A stretch of DNA of 64,000 nt, from positions 23,348,001-23,412,000 of the forward strand of contig JAYKYS010000006.1 in assembly GCA_036924285.1 (NCBI GenBank). Reading direction: 5' to 3'. Numbering within the stretch: the stretch's first letter is position 1; every line of letters begins with the position of its first letter. This document shows positions 57,510 to 64,000 of this stretch, piece after piece. The translations under genes were made by a program, and so were the position numbers. This stretch comes from Asterella californica. Its lineage: Eukaryota > Streptophyta > Marchantiopsida > Marchantiales > Aytoniaceae. Below the pieces are notes generated by a model. That model worked only from the letters and a program-made list of their open reading frames with translations. It searched no databases and was not told where the DNA came from.

Positions 57510-57858
57510 ATGGCGTCAGCGTCGAAGGTATTAGCCTATGTTGCTGCGATGGATGCAGTGTTGCTTCCTTGCCTGCCTGCGAGAGAGCTCCAAGCGGCCG
57601 ACCGTTCTTCCCATCCATCGTTGCAGAAAGACATACGAGGGACTTCATGGAGACAGTGAACAAACTCCAGCTTTTCTTCCTCCGCGTAGGACATCAGTTC
57701 CAGCCCAGCCAAGAGCAGATTTTAAGAAAGGAGCATTAGAAGCCGAGATTGCCGAAAAGGATGAGCTGTTCGAGAGACACCTCAAGTTGGTACAACAATA
57801 CCAACAGCTTCTAGCGACTCATAAAGCGAACTGCATCACGGAGCTCCAGAACGTGTAG
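57510..57858 (+). pseudogene. MED28 (Mediator subunit 28)-like relic, frameshifted
   Basis: Three plus-strand frames follow each other without an intron and together follow plant MED28. Frame 3 from ATG 57510 reads MDAVLLPCLPARELQAADRS (from 57549). Frame 2 reads VAERHTRDFMETVNKLQLFF and VGHQFQPSQEQILRK. Frame 1 reads ALEAEIAEKDELFERHLKLV and ends at the stop 57856-57858. MED28 is a small subunit of the Mediator head/middle region that links activators to RNA polymerase II. The absence of introns and two frame changes (near 57620 and 57735) indicate a processed or otherwise dead copy; a few sequencing errors could give the same picture. Confidence 0.75.
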
Positions 57859-60135
57859 ATTGATCATGACGTGATCCGATAGGGTTAATAGCAGAAAGCT
57901 TTCAAGATTGTCGCAGTTGCATTAATAAGTGAGGATAGATACAAGGTTTTGCACGTCTCAAGAGGAGCCATGGAGCCCATAGTGTTACGTCTTCTCTAGA
58001 TGTGCTGCAGAGCTCGGTTGCAATGCATGAAAGTGAACACTCTGCATCTGAGGAGCAAGACCGTCATAGTTGTTTCCTGAAGGTTGGCAGTACTAATGTG
58101 AGCGCTGTTTGACAGAAGGAAACGATCAACTGTTACGAGTGTTAACTTAAGGAAATGATATGCATGGTACTGCTTTTCTCCCACCATAACGTCCAGTGGA
58201 ACTTTCTTAGCTTTAGGTTTCTCATTGCTGTAGGTTTTGTTGTCTGTGAATATGTTGGTTCCGATGTGTACTTCAAGTCCGGTAGTCCTCGGCAACAAGT
58301 TGCTTATATCATACTTATATTTGGCAGTGAGTCGAAGAAGATTTGGTGCCTGGTTCTGGTCTCTCATTTCATTCTAAATAACTGAACTCACTACTTCCTT
58401 TGCGAATAGACCTATACTCGCCTTGAGCTTGTAAAAAGATATGTGTAACCTCAAAGGTCAGCTAATTTGCTTTCCTGATAACAAGAATTTTCAAACGCAA
58501 CATTCATTTGTACTGAAAAAGGATATCTTGGTCTTTTCCTCCTCCTTTTCTCGCTACAATGCACTTCCATTATCTCACGTTTAAATAGAGATGAATTGCA
58601 ATTCTTGTTTAAAGAATCTATTTCTAGATTGCCAACTTCCTCTACCTCCCCATCAGGTCACGCAGGCATGAATATGATCAATTGTCTTGGAAGATAAGAT
58701 GAAACCTACCATGTCGGTTCAGACCTCTTGCATTCAGTACGAGAGACAAATATATCTACACTGCCTTAAGCAGTCTTCGAAGAAACCGAGACATCAGGAA
58801 CACGCAGCGATCTCTTCCAGCCGAGATCTATCTCTACTTGGCTGCCGAGATAGCGTAGGTCCTTTTCACACTTCGCCCTGATGGACTGGAGTGTTTGATT
58901 GACAAATGATCTCTTTGGATGATGGTATATTTGTTGCTGGAGTCATATAATCTTTACGGGTTATTAACAGGAGTCAGTGGTTTGATCAGATTTTGTGTTT
59001 TGTGTGCTCTTCCTTTTATCTTTCGAGTCACCACTTTCACTCTTTTCGTGTCGAGATATAAGCACTAGGGATGCCATAGAATCTCCTCTTTCTTAGGATC
59101 CGGTAGCTGCGTTGTTTCTTATGCTGCAAGTACTAAAATGAAATTGCAGACTACCGGTCTTGTGATCTATTATGGACACGTACTCTGTGCTATTTTCCCT
59201 TGCTCCTGAGTCCTAATCTATGAAAGGGGCCTCGTAATCTAGGGAGTACTAGCCAAAGAATGTGAAACTCTGAATTATTTCCTTGGTTGGTTTCTTTTCT
59301 TCTTCAATGTTTTTTGTTTCTCTCCCTCTCACATTCGCGCTTATCATCAGTTAGTATTTCCCCCCTTCATCATTCTAAGTTTCTCTGTTGTACAGGTACA
59401 AGTAAACTTGATACTGATTCGGTTTAGTTTTAAAAGCACATGAGTGTAGCAAATTCTTCAGTACTTAGTACTCTATAAGATGACGAACAAGCGGTCAAGA
59501 AGGTGCTAAAGTTGGAGGTATTTCGCAAGCAATTGCAAGTAAACAGATGAGTATGTATTCTGTCTTCTCTGCTCAAGAACAAACATTCACCACCGAGTGT
59601 ATTGCAGATGGAAACATCAAACAATATACTCGGTGGTTTCCATCTGCAATACATTCGGTGGTGAATGTTTGATGTTTCCATCTGCAAACAAATGAACTAG
59701 ATATCTGATGTCTATACAGCTTTATGTTAGAACTGTAGATAATAAGAGATCAATTGTAATTGAGGATGTCCTGTAACGTCAGCCTGCATAGAGACGGTAC
59801 TGCTGGACACAATGGATTTATACAACAACACTTTTGGGTCAAGACAAGAGACGAAAACAATAGGAAAGAAAAGTGTTAGACATACATTGAAGCAGTCTTT
59901 CTAAAGCAGAAAATAAATTTGAAATCACAATCTCCCTTAACAGTAAAGAGTCAAATTTGAAGATGATTTCTTTTCTTTTTCTTTTTTGAAGGATTTTTTA
60001 TTGCAATTGGTAAATGAGTACATGACTTGATGATTGAACCAAATTATAGATGATAGACATAGCAATTTCGAATAAGCATCTCAAAGACATGGACAAGCCT
60101 AAGAATCTGATTTGTTATTTGAGTTAATAGATTCT
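57859..60135. other. unassigned; contains a long hairpin
   Basis: Only weak frames (58367-57996 minus, 123 codons; 58687-58881 plus) with no domain. T-rich stretches and GTACAG-like splice-site phrases occur (59394), but no exon chain could be built. Confidence 0.3.
59581..59670. repeat. hairpin with 35-nt arms
   Basis: Arms 59581-59615 and 59636-59670 are reverse complements except for one position that would be a G.U wobble in RNA; the loop is 20 nt. A third partial copy, GATGTTTCCATCTGCAAAC, follows at 59671-59689 and could pair with the end of the left arm, giving alternative folds. The transcript would be a long, nearly perfect stem, such as a MITE or small-RNA precursor. Confidence 0.75.
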
Positions 60136-60139
60136 ACTA

Positions 60140-60740
60140 CCATGAGATCAGAGAGACACTCATATCAATTAAGGAGGAGGTAAGCATCATCTCATTATCC
60201 AATATGTGCAGCCGGTTGAGTATTTTTGCTGAAATCAAAAAAATACACATATCAATCGAGGAGATAAGCATCATTGCATTACCCATAGTGTGCAGCCGAT
60301 CGAGTATTTTTGCTAGACAAGAAACTTTGTCTTCAAATTTTCATGAATCTGATCGAGCAAAGTAAGACAGCATATCCAACCTCCAAGTACGAGAGTTCAA
60401 ATTCCCATGAACTTAATCGAGGAGTAAGCATCATCGCACTAACCAAAGTGTGCAGTCGATCGAGTATTTTTACTAGACGAGGAATTTTGCGTTCGAATTT
60501 TCATGAACCTGACCGTGCAAAGTAAGACAGCGTACCCGACCTCCGAGTACAAGAGTTTGAATTCTCATGAATCGAATCGAAAAGATAAGCTCATCGCATT
60601 ACCTAAAGTGTACAACTGACCGAGTATTTTTGTTAGAACTTTGTGTTTGAATTCTTATGAACCCGACCGAGCAAAATAAAACAGCGTACCCAACCTCCAA
60701 GTACTAGAGATCGAATGTTCATGAACCTCCAAGTAGGAGA
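60140..60740. repeat. degenerate minisatellite, about 160-bp units
   Basis: Units share (G)ATAAGCATCATCGCATTACC, AAAGTGTGCAG, CGATCGAGTATTTTTGCTAGA, GAATTTTCATGAACC, GACCGAGCAAAGTAAGACAGCG and ACCCAACCTCCAAGTAC. The AAGCATCAT block recurs at about 60183, 60267, 60428 and 60587 (steps of 84, 161 and 159 bp). The first two units are shortened. No coding potential. Confidence 0.75.
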
Positions 60741-61895
60741 TCTGAACACCAAAGTCTCTTTCGAAAGAAGACTAGAATAGAACCATGTTATGTATGAGAG
60801 AATCATACATAAGCTTAAGCATTAATTTCTTACTCGGCCGTAACTATTTCCGTGGACCCGAAGCTTTAATTCTTCCTGATGGTTTCCTCCTCCTCCCGAT
60901 GTTTAGGGTTGCTTTAATTTTACGATGGGTTCTAGAAATTCAATTCCATTTAGAAGTAAATTGACTACTTGTCCGAACAATTTCTTAGTTAAGACGTAGA
61001 TACAATCAAGTCAGCCTCAATCCTTTGGGAGAACGATACATTTTATGCTAACATGGTGTAAAAGAGAAAGCTTGTCCGTAACAGTAGTTATCGTGCTTGA
61101 ATAGTTATCATCATTTATGAGTTCAAATGCAATATTAATTAAATAATATATCTACTATATCAAAATAAAACCATGATATTAGTGAAAAGTAATATTTATT
61201 TAATTCCATAATTAAATAATTAAAGTTCAAATTGCAGAGATATTTTTGATAAAATAAATTTAATTGAGTTAATTAATTTAAACCGATAAAGTTAAAAAAT
61301 CTAATTCAAAAAAATCTCATATGTAACTATTATTAAGAAATTTGAAATAAAAATTTCATTTGGTAAAAGATCAATAAATGTAACTGAGAGTTATCAAACA
61401 ATAGTAAGTAATTATCTTTTATTTATGATTTATTTCAAAATTTCATGGATAGCACTCCTTAACTATGAGTCATATTTAATATCAATATTTAGATATTAAA
61501 AACAGTTTAATAAGTAATAATTAATAATAATTCAACTTCCATACTTATTTAGTATAAATAACTAAATATGATAATCATGATTAACAAAAACTCATACAAA
61601 GATGTAGTATTATACTAAAATAAGAACATATTTCATGTTAAATAACTATCTTTGTTTATAAGATAATATCGTTAAATACTAAAACTAAATTTTGTATATT
61701 TCAGTTTGATCACTTTCATTTTTGTTTTTACTTTCCACCCACATTGAGGCTCTTCCCACATGATACCTAGAGGAGTTATGATTCCAGACATATAGATAAC
61801 TATAGAAAAGAAAACTGATTACTTTAGGTACTTTACAAGGTCTCAAAACTCTATTTGCAAGCAAGACAAAATCAGAAGTAGAGAGTCAAAGTGAG
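60741..61895. other. AT-rich region without genes
   Basis: AT-rich DNA (61120-61700 especially) with poly-A/T and ATTA repeats. Nothing else seen. Confidence 0.4.
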
Positions 61896-61900
61896 AGTAC

Positions 61901-62631
61901 CATGTTTATAAGCCCTTTGACTACGTCCAACAAGCCGAAACAATTCATAAACAGCTTGACCAGCTGCACAAGAATGCAATATCTCACAATGAAGTAGAAA
62001 CCAGAAGAAACATGGTTGAAAGCACATGTCCAGCTTAATCAGTTATATTAAATAGTGAATATATGTGTGCATTTATCTTTGTTCATTCATCAATCAGAAA
62101 TTAAGAACTAATTGTTATCACTTTCTTTATGTTTCCAACATAGAAAAAAGAGAAAAAAATTGACAGACGAGATAACCTCAGATTATGCCTTCTGTATTCA
62201 AATGATCGTGGAACTCACTAGAATGAAAAGATATCTTACCTTCTGCCAAGTGTTTGAAACACAAAGCTAGATTCTGTCGTATGTGCATATCTTCTCCCTC
62301 AACATTTCTGCCAAAATGGGAACAAATCCTGCAAAAGATGTAACAAGAGTAGCACTATTTATGTTCGTTTTTCAGAACTCGTATGCTACAACTGAACACG
62401 AACCCAAAATTGTTCCTGTTAGCAATATTCTGATCTTAATACGATGGAATCTCTGAAGCTCGTTTGTAGAAGACTGAAAGCAGTATCCAACAAATATGAA
62501 TAGTTGTTTTTTTAATGGAACCTACCAGCTTGAACACAACGTGCACGATTCTCTCCAACAGACAGAAGCGCCGCTGCCCAGGTTACTGACCTTTGTCGAA
62601 CTATCAACAAAGGTGACCTCAATGTTCGAAC
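61901..62631 (-). CDS. possible Armadillo-repeat protein exons
   Basis: Three minus-strand segments have AG..GT borders: 62631-62526, 62328-62240 and 61963-61901. In compatible frames they read LRSPLLIVRQRSVTWAAALL and SVGENRARCVQAG; then a GFVPILAE-like or ICSHFGRN-like start followed by EGEDMHIRQNLALCFKHLAE; then GQAVYELFRLVGRSQRAYKH. The alternation of short amphipathic helices with an NRARCVQAG-type turn is the Armadillo/HEAT pattern. The middle exon needs the right phase to avoid a stop. No further exons were found, so this could be a gene fragment. No specific family is claimed. Confidence 0.35.
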
Positions 62632-63220
62632 CTGCAAAATGAAAAGTTACAACTATATACTTTTGAACAGATAAAGATAGATTTGAATCCTTGGATTACT
62701 TTGCACATTCATCATTTCATGATTGTTAATATACATGAGGATACAAATCTTGAACATTATATATTGATTTATGGGCTCTCTTCCTTGCCGATATCAGTAA
62801 GAGGGACTTTGTTAGACTTTGGAGTCTAATGAGAAACACGATGAAGTAAAAAACTCAAGCAAGACTCTTCTCTGTCTCATCATGAACCCATATTTCTCAT
62901 GTTTCTGACCGAACTAAGAGGTGGACCGGACTATCCACTTCAACGTGTCAGAGGTTAGAAAACCGGATTGTCACTTAGGCTCCGCACAGTTATTTGCTTG
63001 GTCAGCCCATGCGCAGAACTCGTTGCTTGACAGCGCTCCTGCGCCAAAGTCGTTCCTTGGTCAGGCCCATGACGGGCTGCAGTCAGTAGTTAGCTGACTA
63101 GACGGTAGGAGGTTTTCTTCTCTTCGGAACAAATGTAGTTTCGAGGAGGGCATTGGGTTGGAAGGGAGGAGCCCGCAGATTCGGTGGTGGTTTCTTCGAA
63201 GAAAACCAAACAAAAATCTT
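62632..63220. other. unassigned; possible ITS1 remnant at the right end
   Basis: 62640-62990 contains no frame of note. 63000-63220 is GC-richer, ends directly at the 5.8S fragment and would be ITS1 if the rDNA piece is collinear; I cannot verify it by homology. Confidence 0.35.
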
Positions 63221-63315
63221 ACGACTCTCAGCAACGGATATCTTGGCTCTCGCAACGATGAACACAGCGAAATGCGATATCTAATGTGGATTGCAGAATT
63301 CCGTGAATCATCGAG
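63221..63315 (+). rRNA. truncated 5.8S rRNA gene fragment
   Basis: About 95 nt follow plant 5.8S rRNA from ACGACTCTCAGCAACGGATA through the GATGAA ... AGCGAAATGCGATA core to GCAGAATTCCGTGAATCATCGAG. Differences such as a missing base pair in GATGAA(GA)ACGC and CTAATGTGGA for CTTGGTGTGA mark it as a pseudogene. The remaining 60 or so nt and ITS2 are absent; the sequence switches at 63316 to unrelated DNA. Confidence 0.8.
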
Positions 63316-63620
63316 CCAGCTTTAATCACATCGGGAGTGTCTGCTAGCGCGACAGTACCAATCCTGATAGCTGGGACGTAAGAGCCTGTGTTTAATTTGT
63401 ACCGCAAAGATTCTCCAGCAATACTGTTTCCTGTCTCCTCGTCCATATTTAATTTGCAATGTGTCTCTTCTCCAGCAATTTGTTTTTCCATCTGCTCGAA
63501 ATAACAGCTCGCGTTCGGGTGTCCGGAAATCTCCATCTTTTTCATAATTCTAATTCCATCTGAATTCAGTGCTACGATCGTAGACCCACTGCCACCGTGG
63601 ATGATCCAATCATCATCCAT
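63316..63620 (-). CDS. hypothetical open frame joined to the 5.8S fragment
   Basis: An open frame starts at ATG 63620 and runs 102 codons before entering antisense 5.8S sequence (stop at 63228). It begins MDDDWIIHGGSGSTIVALN and contains FEQMEKQIAGEETHCKLNMD and YVPAIRIGTVALADTPDVIK. The GGSGSTIVAL start vaguely resembles a nucleotide-binding or kinase-like N-lobe, but key residues cannot be assigned. The rDNA junction truncates whatever it was. No family is claimed. Confidence 0.3.
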
Positions 63621-64000
63621 GTTGGATCGATAAACCGTCTAGTCAGCTATCTAAGATAGCCAAGCAATTAACTGGGCTCCGCAAACATCTGCTTCTGAAC
63701 TGTGAACCACCCTCGTCCGAGTTCGTCTAAGACATCGGGCGAGAATATTTTTGTGTCTGTAGTTTTTGCAACGGGGTGTAATTTTAGTAGTATTTGCATC
63801 TCAAATGTCAGATGCTTCACGGACTAGGGACGATAAGTACGTAACACGAATGTGAGTCAAGACACATGTTCGTTTCTCTTTGGAACCAAAGGTTTATGTT
63901 ATATGTCAAGTGTCTGATGACACTCTTAGTTCTATGAGCATTATTTCTGAGTCACTTAGGCGTGTCACATGGCCACCATAGTTATACTATATCATTAAAT
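63621..64000. other. no gene seen
   Basis: The terminal stretch has no recognised feature. Confidence 0.4.

Noticed and set aside
1..64000. CRISPR arrays, bacterial operons or riboswitches
   Set aside because: No repeat-spacer structure, operonic gene order or bacterial promoter context; introns and transposon types show a eukaryotic nuclear sequence.

Overview
The window looks like nuclear DNA of a land plant. It holds a plant-type Mediator subunit 28 relic, a phi-class glutathione S-transferase, a spliced TMEM104-like transporter gene and a Mutator-like (MULE) element with plant-style long terminal repeats. The mix of fungal-like Ty3/Gypsy integrase relics, a TMEM104 homologue and modest introns (50 to about 340 bp) suggests a non-seed lineage (lycophyte or bryophyte). 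That is an inference I cannot confirm without a search. Most of the window is decayed mobile DNA; only two host genes appear intact.

Layout. 1-3.6 kb: non-coding DNA with palindrome-centred repeats. 3.6-13.9 kb: a degenerate Ty3/Gypsy retrotransposon in the order LTR, gag with two zinc knuckles, aspartic protease, a DNMT3-like cytosine-5 DNA methyltransferase domain, reverse transcriptase (split by about 1.3 kb), RNase H, integrase, a PHD finger, LTR. A 5S-rRNA-like promoter lies antisense in its leader. 14-17.5 kb: a Copia trace, a hairpin and diverged repeats. 18-21 kb (minus) and 25.3-27.1 kb (plus): relics of a second, fungal-like Gypsy family; the first is split by a 1.19 kb insertion. 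31.1-36.05 kb (minus): a 19-exon TMEM104-like gene that I could trace with an open frame from ATG to stop (491 codons plus stop). 38.7-48.6 kb: a complete 9.87 kb MULE with 143-bp terminal inverted repeats (TIRs) and 10-bp target-site duplications. It carries a decayed transposase, a multi-exon cargo gene ending in an FCP1/NIF-like phosphatase domain, two clusters of TGTTTCG/CGAAACA palindromes and an RPA70-like fragment. 50.6-51.9 kb (minus): a Myb/SANT-like transposon accessory gene. 52.9-53.9 kb: the GST gene, just after a 144-bp tandem duplication. 57.5 kb: a MED28 pseudogene. 59.6 kb: a long hairpin. 60.1-60.7 kb: a minisatellite. 61.9-62.6 kb (minus): possible Armadillo-repeat exons. 63.2 kb: a truncated 5.8S rDNA piece.

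The most remarkable system is the retrotransposon that carries its own DNA methyltransferase together with a PHD finger, a possible writer and reader pair joined to the pol polyprotein. From memory, DNMT-bearing retrotransposons have been reported from dinoflagellates and charophyte algae; a land-plant copy with a PHD finger at the integrase end would extend that. This copy is dead: it has many stops and frameshifts, and many of the stops fit C-to-T or G-to-A decay.
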